Notes under the pieces: model-generated | Database searches by the model: none | What the model saw: only the letters and a program-made list of their open reading frames with translations | Told to the model about the DNA's origin: nothing | Assembly (NCBI GenBank): GCA_038380435.1 | Contig: JAWZYU010000019.1 | Coordinates: 34,869,801 to 34,933,800 of the forward strand | Source: Ryuthela nishihirai | Taxonomy: Eukaryota; Arthropoda; Arachnida; Araneae; Heptathelidae | DNA length: 64,000 nt | Direction of reading: 5' to 3' | Position numbers and translations under genes: made by a program | Shown here: positions 35,479 through 47,969 of the stretch, one piece after another | Position numbering within the stretch: the stretch's first letter is position 1 | Layout: every line of letters begins with the position of its first letter

Positions 35479-36666
35479 AAGAACCCACTAATTTCAGTTA
35501 CAAAGTTCCAGAGTCTTACAACTGTAAATGTTATTTTAATCTTACAAGAGACATTTAAAAGATTCATAGCATACCAGTGCAAAAACAAAATGGCAGTATT
35601 AAATATGATTTTTTTTTGTTTAATCCCATGTGAATATTTCAAAACTTTTTAAATATTTATGTGTCATACATTTTTAGCTAGAAATTGAGGCAAGATAGTG
35701 AAAATCTTAATTCTGGTTAAATGTTATGCTGTGATTTTAAAAGGAAAGCTATTATTATTTTAAATTAAAAGTGCATCGAGTTGTAAAAAGTTAATGTTAA
35801 ATTTTTAAACAGTCACTATTCAGATTTGATTGGAGCAACAAAGGAAAACTTTACACATGTATTGAATACATATTTAACAGACTTTGTGACAAATTTTAAC
35901 TAAATTAAAAAATTCTAGCTTCTACAGCACTTAATTACAAATAACATCAAAACCTATTATTTCCATGAGTTGGTGTTGGCATAGAAACCATGCATTGCAA
36001 GACAAAGTGAACATTGAATGAACCTTTCAGCAAATTAGAAGAGCTGTGTACAAAGACTGAGAAATGCTGGATTTTGATACCTCACGATCAAGTACATAAG
36101 CAAAACATCTACTGCCTTCATACATGATTCGATTAATTTATATGTGAGGTGATTAAATCTAATCTTACCCAACTTCATCCCAGTTTACAATGTAATTTAA
36201 AGAAATCAAAATATTACAATTTTGACAAAAAAATTCTTTAATTCCATATTTAATATTCCACCTTAAATAAATCTTTAAATGCTGAACAAAGTGTGTTCAG
36301 AAATCAATATCCAGAGAAGTTTGACTGAGTTCATAAGCATATCTGAGATGCATGCCAGAGAACATTGTATATGACTTTGCACTCATACTGAATATACATT
36401 ATCCTCAAATTATTTCAAAACTACTATTTTACTAACTATTTTATTAAAATGTTTATGAAAACATTTTACACATAAGCTGTTACAATGAACATATTTTATA
36501 TTTTACACTAAGTTAAGGAAAACGTTTTACACACAGCAAATTATTTATTATAATTGTAAAGCAAAGGTTTCATAATTTGCTCTAAAAATATCAGAACCTT
36601 GAATTTTCAATTGACTTTATTATAACAAAGTGGACACAAATACAAAAAACAAACAAACAATCTTAC

Positions 36667-36864
36667 CAATAGTTTCCTTTACTTTAACTGGAGTTGTGGT
36701 GCTGCTTGGGTCACTTTTACCAGCAGCATTCACAGCGATTACTCGGAATTCATAATCATGATTTTCCACCAAGTTTAGCACAGTGTATTCACAGTCAGGA
36801 GACATGTAATCATTTGCTCTTATCCAAACAGGGCTGCTTCCTTCTCTTCGCTCTACAATGTAGC
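36667..36864 (-). CDS. unc-22-like: Twitchin-like exon 8: C-terminal part of Fn3
   Basis: This 198-nt exon runs phase 1 to phase 1 with acceptor TTTGTTTCAG and donor GTAAGA (36666). It carries most of the module: YIVERREGSSPVWIRAN (strand C to C'), YTVLNLVENHDYEFRV and IAVNAAGKSDPS (strand F-G). With exon 7 it totals 303 nt. It ends VKVKETI and the leftover G makes Asp with exon 9, opening Ig2. Third of three Fn modules in a row. Confidence 0.94.
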
Positions 36865-39800
36865 CTGAAACAAATTTCCAATATGAGGATTATTTTTTCT
36901 CATGTTATACTTGTTTAAAAGTGTAACAACTGCATAAATTCTGAAATAAGTATATAAGAGGACACCATATCTGCTAAATAGCATCATTATTATCAGAGGA
37001 TTGTTTCAATGAAAGTTGCATAAGGAAAAGTAATTTAAAGCTCCAATATTTATAATCTTTTACTACATAATTTAACTAATCTATTATATATTTTAGAGAG
37101 TTTGTTTGTGTGTCTGTGCATCTGTCTGTTTGTTTGGCAACTCACTGACAGTCAGAGCTAAGACCAAGAAATCAAACAGGAAGCATACAATGTGTCATGA
37201 TGCCAGCCTTTCAGTCAGCCTTTAGAGCTGAGTTGCCAGTATTGCTCAGCCATTCTTCAGTTGCTTTTTCATCAGTTACCATTTGAAATCTCTGTTGGGT
37301 ATAATATTGGCAAATATTGGGCACCATGCCCAATATTTGACTTGTTCACCTGGATTAATCATAGAGAACTGTAGAAATCTGAGTGGCTAGATACTCTAAA
37401 TCAAAGATTAGGTTTGTTTCTTCACAAAAATATGTAGTCTTTCTGGGCTGTGTGTGTGTTGTCCTTCACTGAAGGCTCAGACATTATCCTGTTCTTTGAA
37501 TTAAAAGAATAGAAACAAAGATTGCTATCTATATGTTATAGAATGTTCTATAATGAAATAAAATTTCAATCAATATGTTTAGCATAAAAACCAGTATAGT
37601 CATATTTCTTGCCCACTGTACTACCATAAGTGATTAAACTAATGCAATAAATTAACCAAATTTAAATCAGCTGCATGCAATACAAGAAAAAGCAAACTGA
37701 AACCAAAACAACACATATATATATATAACAAATTCAGTGATAGTTTTTTTATTAGGAAAACAAAAGAAACTTTAGGAATTAGCAGGAGTAAGTTTGTTTC
37801 CCATAGAACTTTAAGTTTTCTTTTTCAGTGAAAATACGTTAGTGCACCTTTGAAAATGCTAGAAGTTGGAAAACATTTTTTGGAAAAATATTTTTTGAAA
37901 ACATTCTATATAGACTATTGTGTAATTTATATTTTTTGTTTCATATATATAGATGCAGAGTGGCTAAGAACACTGGCACTGTAGCATCCCATGTCCTCAG
38001 TGTTGCAGATCCCTCAGACCTCATAATTCATAAGCAGAATTTTTTTAACAATTGTTACTTTACTCAAATTCCACAGAATTGGATAAAACCTATTTTAAGT
38101 GTTAGGTAGAAACTATCAACAGAATAAGAGTTCAAACAGAAACAGAAATTTTTATCATAGCCGGGGCCCCCCTGCTACAACTGCATCCCTGAAAGTAAGT
38201 ACCAGTCCGCTCCTGCATATGCTTATTAAACAGTTTACAAAATTAGTATTTATAACTGCATTTTTGTTATTCTTGGGGGTTTATATACTAATTCATTTTC
38301 AATGAAGCTTATCCTATAAAACAAGCATTTCATTTAAATATTTGACACTGCTTTAGAAAACCTCACCCTGCTGGGGTTAGAAGAATTTCACCTCACAAGT
38401 TTTGGGATTATACAAAATATTTTAGATACACAAAGTGAAAGGATGAATGGAAGTTGGGAAATGACTGCAAAGTGTTTCCCACTTGAGGCAAAACAAAGCC
38501 TCAAGTGGGGTGGCCTACAGTAAACACTATTTTGCAGTAATGGTTTGTGAGTTTCTAAATAGGTGGGGCTAGTATATTTTCATATACAGAGAACCAACTA
38601 GGCAGGAGTGATGATTGCTCAAATGGTATTGCACAATGTCTTTGATTTTCTACATTAACTCTGATTCTGTCCTTGGTGAGAAAAGGAACATCTATTGGCT
38701 TGGAAGGGAACACACATATATATACATGTGTAAGAAAATGTTCATATATATATATATATTGTGGCTTATGTCAAACCTGATGTAATCCAGGATTTAGTTT
38801 TTTTGCCCCCCCCCCAAAAAAAAAAAGCCTTTGGGGTGTGAGGTGGGATCTATGAATTTAGTTTAGGGGAGGGGAGTCTGAGAATAAGGCTTGAATTGGG
38901 TTTCCCAATTACTAATATATTCCACTGGAAAGGGAAGATTAAAGTGATATTTTATATGGAATAAAATTTCATAGTTGTTTTTTTTTAATATATTTTTACT
39001 GTCAGACATACATTATGGGGCCAAAATAAAATTATACAAAGACAACAGTTTTGGATTTTGGATTTCAAAGCAGGTAGACAAGTTTTAGATTTTGCATAAG
39101 ACAACTGGATTTTCAGGGGGGAACCCTTTCCTCTTTCACCCACCCATCCCCTGGGTATGTCTCTGGCTTATACTATACGAGTATCATTATGTTCAGAAGC
39201 AGAAGGGACTACATTACACATTTTAATATCTATATAATTTATTCATTTATGATATTTATTATATAATTTCTCATCCTATTGTATCCAAATTTCACATTAG
39301 GTGAAATTATCAAATTATTGTATTGCTTACAAATTTTTCACACAGCTTTCTACTGTGCATTCAGTGTTGTGCTGAAAAATTCAAGTCTCAACTAATAACA
39401 AAACTGGTTCGAATTTAAAACCATTTTCATTTTTAGCTTTGCATTGTTGCAGGGGTGAGGGGGAGAGATTCACAGGACCTACTGAACTTCAGTGGGAAAT
39501 TTGCTATTAATACTAGACTAGTGAACATCTGCACAAGAGGAGTAGTTGACATGGACTGGCCCTCCTGTGTAAGTATTTGGTGATTCTACCAACTTGATTT
39601 CTATAGAAATAATTTTAATAGTTCTTAAAATAAACCTGTTCAAAATATAACTTGAGATTTTAAGAAATCAAACACAACACTGCTGTGATGTTGGTGTAAG
39701 GGCATGTATATGATTCGTACAGGATTAAATAGTTTTACAATTGGTTGAGTTAGTATTATTACCAGTGGTGGAAATGGAGTGGGACAAGATAGGACAGCAT

Positions 39801-40787
39801 ACCACTATCTCCGAAGATAAAAAAAAAGTAGTTGTAGAAAAACTTAAAGGAAATAAAACAAATAAACAGGTATACTACCCTCCACTTTGGCCTACTAATT
39901 TTGAGAGTAATTAATATATAAATAAATGATAATGAAAAAAAATAAAAATAAAATCTTATTGACACAAAAAAGCAATTAAACAATACTTATAAATATAGTA
40001 TACTTAGAGTTGTAAATATATGTAATTCTAGTAATACTTTCTGCAACAAAATCAAACTAATTGATTCAACATAAGCTTACCTGTCAATGAATCACCAAAC
40101 CATACAAAGGAATTTGATCAACTAGTACTATTTAAATTTAAAAAAAATCTTTTGATATAAATACAACATTTGTGCAAGACTAGTGAAATGTAAATACACA
40201 TTCGATCATTGACATTAGATCCATCTTATTACTTATATATAAATAGGTAAACCAAGCATTAGATGCGTAATTTAAATAATTAGACTCATCTATTAACTCA
40301 GAATTCAGTGTTGATTTCCTGAATGGCAAACTGACTTTAAATTACTATCACACTCACAGATACTCTAATTAGGTAGCCTTATTCAAGTTCTCATTGACCC
40401 CCATCGACAAGCAATATACCGATTGGAGCACCATTTTCTTCTTCAAGCAAGCATATTTATTAGAAGCCAACATGGTTTTATTGGCAGCTATTGTCTGAAA
40501 CATTGAAACATAATTTCCCGAATACTAATATCGGTGCTTATTTAAATTGCACAAAATAATGTACAAATATTTTTAAAAAAGTAAGCTTCATTAATATAGT
40601 AGTATAGTATCACTTTAGATAGTTCTTGTTGGGAAGCCATATTGGTGGTGACTTCTTCACATGATCATTATTAAAATAACTTCAAATATCCAACTGCATA
40701 GTAATACTTTCACTAATGTTGACTGAATTTATAACATACACATATTATGTACACTAATGCATACCACATATTACTAATGTAGTCCTG
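36865..40787. other. Intron 7, part next to exon 8
   Basis: AT-rich intron. It holds a GTTTGTTTGTGTGTCTGT stretch near 37100 (similar to 13725), AT microsatellites at 37712-37727 and 38742-38760, a 12-bp hairpin at 38478-38509 and a C10A11 tract at 38806-38826. Confidence 0.5.
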
Positions 40788-40995
40788 TAGCCGTCCCATG
40801 GCCAAGTGGTTAGCGCACTTGGCTACTGATCTAAATGACCTGGGTTTGAGCCCCGGACAAGGCATGGACGTTTGTGTTGTTTTTCTGCTGAGGTCCTGCC
40901 ATCCACATAGACTTTCTACTATGGCATATCAACTGACAGGCTCCTGTCAGATCTCTGTGGCAAGCAGCTGCTTGAGGGGATACTTATTTTTGTTT
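40788..40995 (+). mobile_element. tRNA-derived SINE, family B
   Basis: Head 40790-40866 with A-box-like TGGCCAAGTGGTTAGCGC and B-box-like GGGTTTGAGCCC, then a body ending CAAGCAGCTGCTTGAGGGG. Copies at 56125, 57487 (minus) and 59287 share the body. Confidence 0.85.
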
Positions 40996-41556
40996 TATAT
41001 AACTACACATATTTTTGTTGCATAGCAAAAATATTACTTACCTGAAGGTACTGGTAATGGTGCCTCCTCCATCACATATTAAAAACTGCTGAGTTTCCAA
41101 TAATCACCTAGAGGTGGTGCTGTAATCAGTGATATGATCTCTATGTATTGTGACTGTTGTAGGTCTGCTTCAGTTGCCCTGCCCTTGCTTTAACTTGCAT
41201 ATGGTTTTGGCAGTGTGGCATATGATTGACACTAGTGTGGTAAATGATGGACATTTCTGAGCACACTTAAAGCTTGTCCTGTAATAACTCATGCTTATAA
41301 TTAAGGTGATGCAAAACAGTTTCAAGTGTATTACTTCCCTAAACACTCATTGAAATGAAATAAAATGGTCAAGATATTTTAGAAAACAAATATCATTGTA
41401 AAACATTATTTTTATTATTCTAATTCGGAGTTTAAAATTTTAGTATGTATATTCCAGAAATGTTGGTGGGCCTGGCCCTAATGACAAGCAGCCCCTGCAA
41501 TTTTCAGTAGTCAAATGCAAATTACCATGGAGCAATTATTTCATTTAAATACTTAC

Positions 41557-41661
41557 CTGTTATTTTGCTGCCACCATCAGATCGAGGCTTATCCCATTTG
41601 ACATCAACATAGCTCTTTCCAATTTTGGTTATTCTTACATTCTGTGGAGGTGATGGTACAG
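41557..41661 (-). CDS. unc-22-like: Twitchin-like exon 7: N-terminal part of Fn3
   Basis: This 105-nt exon runs phase 1 to phase 1 with acceptor TTCTGTTACAG and donor GTAAGT (41556). It encodes VPSPPQNVRITKIG, then VDVKWDKPRSDGGSKIT, the start of a fibronectin III module with the core Trp and DGGS turn. It stops just before GYIVERR, so this Fn is split earlier than the others. Only 160 bp of intron separate it from exon 6, which shows the size of an uninvaded intron in this gene. Confidence 0.92.
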
Positions 41662-41821
41662 CTGTAACAGAACGAAACAAAATTATGTGACTATTAACAT
41701 TTTGCTACAAATAATTTTCGTGACATTTTTATACAGTAAAAATTTCTAGTAATTATATCTCTTAACATAGCAGTCTCCAAAAAATGAATTTAAAAAAGTA
41801 TAAGTTAAAGAAAAAACTTAC

Positions 41822-41935
41822 TAGATTTTGTCTTAAGTTTGAATGTAGCAGTTGGTTTACTAGGAGTGCTGAATCCTGCAGCATTCTTTGCTTTTACTCG
41901 AAATTCATATTCACTGTTTTCATTTAGGTTTGGAA
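41822..41935 (-). CDS. unc-22-like: Twitchin-like exon 6: C-terminal part of Fn2
   Basis: This 114-nt exon runs phase 1 to phase 1 with acceptor TTTTTTTTCAG and donor GTAAGT (41821). It encodes VPNLNENSEYEFRVKAKNAAG and TPSKPTATFKLKTKS, the strand E-G part of Fn2. The last A joins CT of exon 7 to give Thr (KST-VPSPP). Exons 5 and 6 sum to exactly 303 nt. The intron upstream (5.0 kb) contains a LINE with a solo LTR nested in it. Confidence 0.92.
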
Positions 41936-42399
41936 CTGAAAAAAAATGAAAAAACGAAAAAACTATGTAATAACTATTAACAAATACAGAATTTTAAAAT
42001 GTATCATAGCAAATTAAATAAAATATACAATTAGCAACTTAGCAATAAGATAGCTATTGTTATATATCTGGTTTTCACTCAATGGCTCCAGAAATATGAA
42101 CCATGCTGTATTACATCAAAAGATAGACAAATTCTAAAGTTGCATAAATTCTTAAATAAACTTTCTATCATTCAAAACTATCATGAAAACTAAAAAAAAA
42201 AACTCAATCAAATGCATTTAAATCTAAATTTTCAAATGACAATATTCATTCAAAAAATTTGTAAAAGCTGGAACATTTAACAGTAGTGTGGTCAATCAAA
42301 AGTCAACTAAACCCATTAAAATGAGAGCAATAACTACTATATAATACATTGCTTTAGAACATAAGCATATTTTTCTAAAAAAATATTTATTTATTATTA

Positions 42400-42520
42400 T
42401 TATTTGAAACTCTACACATTTCTCAAGAATCTGCCTGTAAAAAAACTTGATCTATGGAGACCCTCCCTACCACTTCTGAACCCATATTGCTTATCTCAAA
42501 GTTGTTCATTAACCCTTATC
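42400..42520 (-). mobile_element. LINE fragment (reverse transcriptase)
   Basis: A short piece matching 5000-5080 of copy 1: the CAGATTCTTGAGAAATGTGT region and the following FRS block. Orientation opposite to copy 4 next to it. Confidence 0.7.
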
Positions 42521-44837
42521 GTGCCAGGCTCATAAAGTATAATTCACTCTGGTGGCCAGGCAATTTTGCTTCCAGTAGAAAAAAAAAAAGAATAATTTTT
42601 AAACCTAATATATAAATAACTAATAAATAAAAACAAGCATGTCATATACCAAAAATAAACAGTGTTTAATTGCAAAAATTTCGAAAATAAAATATTTGGC
42701 AAAACCAGCATATTAATTTTAATACTGCTAATTTAAAACAATGTAATGAAAGAACAAATGTTTTAATTGGATTTGACCCTCATTCTGAAATAACTGATGA
42801 GAAATATATGGCATATTGATATGACATGTTCTAAGGCATACAACACGTACAACAGGTATCATTAGTACCTGGCCATTGATGCAGGTTGTTAGTACTTTTC
42901 AAAGCAGATATTCTCTTTTGCAGAACAGAAGAGGGAGACTGTCAAATCAGTTTGGCCTATTAATCAGGCCATTTTTAACCACTTTTTTTCTGACCCTACC
43001 TAAATAGTGGTCAAATTTAAAGGATTTTAGTTCTGACCGTTTAAGCCCACTATACAGTCTAATGACTTTGATCATAATTATGAATCTTGAACTTGCTGCA
43101 CTAGCAGACATCTTTTAAGGGAAAATCTACCATTTGTGGGTTGACAGTTCCAAGTGTGCAGATGAGTGGGATACCTTATATAAACATTGGATATCCTGAT
43201 CAGAGGCTGTCATAGGTACCCAAACTCTTGCTTCTAGAGGCACGGTTCACCCTAAACTGAAGTAATATATCCCAAGCATATCACTTTTAAGTTTGATTCT
43301 GGTTTTTGAAAAGATTCATTTAAAAGTGGTGTCTGAAATTTCTACCAACACTGATGTAGGGATGGGAGAATGGGTCTTTGCCCAAGCATGAGAATAACCT
43401 TTTCAGTCCTTAATTAATTTGATTAATCTAATAATCTTTGAATCATGATATTATTTAAACCTATAAAAACATCTTTTGCCAAAAGAATTTACAATAATGA
43501 ATGGAAAAATAGTATATAAACTTAAATACAAAAACAAAATTAAAGCAATTCTTTTATTAATTACGAATTTATTACATATTCTAATATGAACAACATGTTT
43601 TCAAAAAAGTATATTAAACAATTTTAAAGTTAGTATTCCTATATGGGCACATTGGGACTAAGTGGGTTAAGTTTCGACAATAAAATTAGTTTCTTTAAAA
43701 ACCCTACTAATTATTTACTTTCCACAGCTACTTGAAATGTGAGGACTCTACACAGTGATTATTCTCTTGATGTCCTCACACAAGACCTGGCATTTTGACA
43801 ACTTTTTGTGTGACTTGGTGACCTCACACAAGACCTGGCAACCTGGCATTTTGAGCCTGCAAGACATATGGACAGGTAAAGGTCAGATACTTAAAAGTAA
43901 TCTTAAATTTCTCTTTCCAGGATGAGACGATAGCAAATAACTGCAGTGTATAGTTTGGCAGCAGGAGTGCTAACAATGCTCTTTAAGGACCTGATTGTAT
44001 TAATCCTTGAAGTGCCAAAAGACACTAACGTTCTCAGAGAACTTTGCTGCAAGTTCCTATATTTTGGCTAAAAAAATATTTCCCTTTTAAAAGTTTTTTT
44101 TTCTCATATTAAACATGAAAATTAACTAATTACATTATATACAGTAACAAAACCAAGTTCTGTCAGTTACTTACTCCAGGATAAAATTCCATAGCTCTTT
44201 AAATTTTCATGTTGAACAGAGCTGATAATTAATCAGGCACTCTGAGTTAAGGAAGTATTTCTTACAGCTAAATTTAAAACATAGGTTATAGATCCATCAA
44301 GGAATCTGATGAGAACATAAAGAGAGATTGTGCAGGCACCTTCAGGATGGTTTAAATTCTGTCAAGAAAGAAGAAGATATTACTCTTGTATTGGGTAACT
44401 TCACCAAAGTTGATGATGACTCTGACCTTTGGGTAGGATAAGTATATTTGGCATTAGTATAGTTCGATGGCAATGGAAAATGTCTTCTACAGTTTAATGG
44501 CTTGAGAATAACTAACAATTACTGCAAGCATTGGGATACTTTTAAATACTCATGTGTTTCATCTGATTGGTTGCAAAGGAATAGGAATAATAGGAACAAG
44601 GTCACATACAAGAGCTGAAATTGGGTCAGACCAGTACCTTATTAAAATCGTCTTGTAAATGGAGCTTACAAGCTGGTGTGTTAAATCTAAAAGAATTATG
44701 ATTAATGCTTAAGCTCTGAAACACCCAGAAATAGCCAAAGCTTTCTACACTAAGTTACTTAGTCATTATGACAATTCTAGTTTGCTTTTAACTGAGGTTG
44801 AGGGAGAATGGGGCCATTTTTAACAAGCTATTCTTGA

Positions 44838-45150
44838 AATTAATATTACTCCTCCAGGTGAAAATTGGCTAGAATTTAAGTGATAAAGCAATGGAGCTTT
44901 TTCTCAAAGAAAGGAGTGCAGGATTAAGTTGAATAAACACCCTACTGTGTGATGCCCCCTCATTCATTTTTACGTAAAGTAAAACAATAAAAAAATTCAC
45001 TTTTACGTAAAGAAAAAGTGAATGAGGGGGCATCACACAATAGGGTGTTTATTCAACTTAATCCTGCACTCCTTTCTTTGAGAAATAAGCTCCATTGCTT
45101 TATCACTTAAATTCTAGCCAATTTTCACCTGGAGGAGTAATATTAATTAG
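44838..45150. repeat. Foldback duplication across LINE/LTR junction
   Basis: 44838-44979 (LINE end plus first bases of LTR) recurs inverted at 45001-45150. The two arms match closely, including the target-site junction. See findings. Confidence 0.85.
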
Positions 45151-45856
45151 GCCATTGGAGGAGTAATATTAATTTAACCAGTTTTGCTTAATTTATGTTA
45201 TATTTATCATTTAGGGAATTTTTATTTCATTTTGGCATCACAGCGCTCATTTCCAAGAGCAAAGGAGTTGCACATGCGCAACTCCAAACTTTTGATTGTC
45301 ACCCGCTAAAGCGTGTGTTCAAGGACACGCCCACTCTTGCATCATAGCTTGCACGCTTGTCAATTTATGCAAATAACTTTACGTGCGACAGCCACGTGTT
45401 GCTAAGCCTGACACTTGTTAAAACCGTGACATGTCAGTCACAAGAGTTAGAGACAGAGTTAGACAGAGTCAGTTGGAGTTTTTGAGAAGTCAGTTGACGA
45501 GTAGATAGAAATGATATAGTATCTTCTTCATTGAAGTTTGGTGAGTGTTTTGAAATAATTTTGGAAATAAATTTGTTTGTTATATAAACCCTTTTCGAAT
45601 CTTTACTATTTTTTTCTCTTGAGCAACGTTAATTGTTTTGATTAGAATTTGCATTAGAAGTTTGACAATCATTTAATTTTTGAATTCTTACTTGTTAAGT
45701 AACATTAGCTGGTATTCGAACCCTAATTGAACTTTATTTTTGGCAATTTGTTAATTATTGCCTGGTGCCTGACTTAGCTATCCAGAGCTTGAATAATTAT
45801 TGGATCAGACAAAGGGTCCAAACTTTAAAAGTATTTCAATTCTTTGGAGCATTACA
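44948..45856 (+). mobile_element. Solo LTR, copy B, nested in LINE copy 4
   Basis: Begins TGTGATGC, ends ATTACA, flanked by a perfect ACTG duplication (44944-44947, 45857-45860). It matches copy A except for an extra inverted block near its left end (45001-45150). Shares the near-palindrome at 45264-45285, the ATGCAAAT octamer at 45367-45374 and an AATAAA signal. Confidence 0.85.
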
Positions 45857-46175
45857 ACTGGTCATGATAGACAGTATTACAGAGAGCTTAATAAACGTAT
45901 GCATGATCAAAAAGCCGATAGGAATCTTTGGGTGAAAAAAGCAGAGAAAGCAACTAGATATAACAACAACAGAGAGTTTTATAATATAGTAAATGCAATG
46001 ATGGAAAAACTGTGGAATATTTGGATTGAGGAATAAAAAATGGGAAGATTATTAAAGGTGAGGGTTCTATCATGGAAAGGTGGGCTGAGCATTCCAAAAA
46101 GAGTCTGAACTATGTGGTTAGTTATGCTCATACTATTAGTATTGGAAATAGATACATTATTCATTTTAGCATTGA

Positions 46176-46903
46176 CTTATATCACAAACTTATGGAAACA
46201 ACTCAATAACTACTGTTCAGTGAAATTATAAACAACTATACAAGAAAATGACACCACCTAACAGATATGTTACAAGAAGTTATTGAAAAAGGAAGCACAC
46301 AAAACAATCCATCAAGTGATTGGCCTTCTCTCAGTATAAAACACTGATAAATGTGGAAAGCAGTTAGAGTCTGCAATTTTTTTTTAACGTAATACAGAAG
46401 CACTCCACATACCAAGACCAACCATGTCCAACTATCACTGAAGCCTAATTTTTAAACATTCACATTTGTACACATATATGAGTAAATGATGAAAACTATG
46501 TAAGATATTTGAACTTGCCAACCTACATAGCTGATGACAGTGAATTTTTTGCACATGTAATGTTTTCGATGAGGCTACTTTTCATATACCCAGGAAAGTG
46601 AATCAACATAACGTTTAAATCTGTAGGTCATATTAGTGATCATGGCATTAGAGATAATATCTGTGATAGCACACATCAATACGTTGGGTAATAAAGGTGA
46701 AATACAAAATATATTAAAAAAAGTAGTAGTTACACAAGATACCTAAAGCTTTTGTATGAATTTAGCATGCAGAGAGCATAAAAATGCATAATTCCTCAAT
46801 AAAAATTGTTCATAAAATAAAAAATGCTACAAATTATAGCTACAAGTAAAACATATTGCAGCAAATGCTACAAATCTATGGTAATAAGTAAATCCTAATT
46901 TAC
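46176..46903. other. Intron 5, part next to exon 5
   Basis: AT-rich intron, nothing recognised. Confidence 0.5.
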
Positions 46904-47092
46904 CAGTAAATGAAGTATCTTTTACAGGCTGCTCATTGGCAATTTTCCATCTTCCATCTCTGGGATCTTTGTATTCCACTTGATATCCTTGAATTTTGGA
47001 CCCTCCATCACTCTTTGGTCTTTCCCAGATGAGACTAACACTAGTTTCATCTGAATCAGTTATCTGTGGTGTACCTGGTGGGCTGGGAACAT
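46904..47092 (-). CDS. unc-22-like: Twitchin-like exon 5: N-terminal part of Fn2
   Basis: This 189-nt exon runs phase 1 to phase 1 with acceptor ATTTTTAG and donor GTAAAT (46903). It encodes VPSPPGTPQITDSD, LIWERPKSDGGSKIQGYQVE, then GRWKIANEQPVKDTSFT, the longest N-terminal Fn piece here. It stops at the strand D-E turn. The Asp at the junction uses the G of exon 4. Motifs and length are standard for an Fn3 module of this family. Confidence 0.94.
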
Positions 47093-47969
47093 CTAAAAAT
47101 ATATTTGTACTCTTATTTTGATTTGCATAAGAAACTTGCAGCAAATTCATCACAAAAACAAGAAACACGATTGCTTACATAAAAGCTTAATACTTTTATC
47201 ACAGACAAAATATTTGAAAACACAAGTTTTAACTTTTTGGTTTCATTAAAGAATTTATATTCTCTTTGGTTTATGTTTTTACAAAAGAAAAAAGCATTCT
47301 TAAAACTTTTCACTTTAACTATAGCCACTTAGAATTTCCAAGAATCCACATGACTAAAGGAAATTTTCCCACTAACTCAAAAGCTACCATTCAGACCCTC
47401 ATACTCTCGCATGTACATTGCAGCTTAACCTTGAACAACAAATAAAGCCAGAAATTCTGAAAGCAATCCATGGCAAGCACTCAGGTTTTACAAAATTAGT
47501 CTTGCGAAATAGATTAATTTTATTTTTTCTGATATGCCATTTATTTAGCACTGCTTTAAGCTGCCATCAGGGAAGAAATAACAAAACAACTTAGTTCACA
47601 ACTAATTGGTTAAAAATTTAATAAATATCATGAGTCAATAAATGGTAAAAGCACAGAGAAGAACATCCAGACATATCAAATATATTTGATCACATCAATA
47701 ATGATGCAAAGTTTAAACTGAGTATATCCAATAAAAGCAAAGCAAGACCACTTGGTGATATTAAATATACTCAGTTGCAGCAATGAAAAAGCTAAGCATC
47801 AAGAGGAAACTGAAAATAACCCTTGAGTATGAATGATTAATGTTACATACCCTCATAATCCTTATTAAAAAAATAATCCTTGTTGTTGAAAGGGACTCAA
47901 ATATCCAAAACATAAGACCTCATGTCAAATATTAACACTTCAAAGACTTCCAAAAAGCCAGTCATACTA

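Larger units (their letters stand above)
42830..46175 (+). mobile_element. RTE-like LINE, copy 4 (heavily decayed, interrupted)
   Basis: Plus strand in intron 5. 42830-43720 matches the 5' UTR; 43735-44900 matches the endonuclease (AATGTGAGGACTCTACACAG start, LGNFTKVD for LGDFNAKVG); 45861-46175 resumes with SRQYYRELNKR and the start of reverse transcriptase. A solo LTR (44948-45856) splits it. The rest is missing. Confidence 0.8.

Noticed and set aside
39759..39983. Minus-strand open frame, Phe/Tyr-rich
   Set aside because: Low complexity in A/T-rich intron; no domain.
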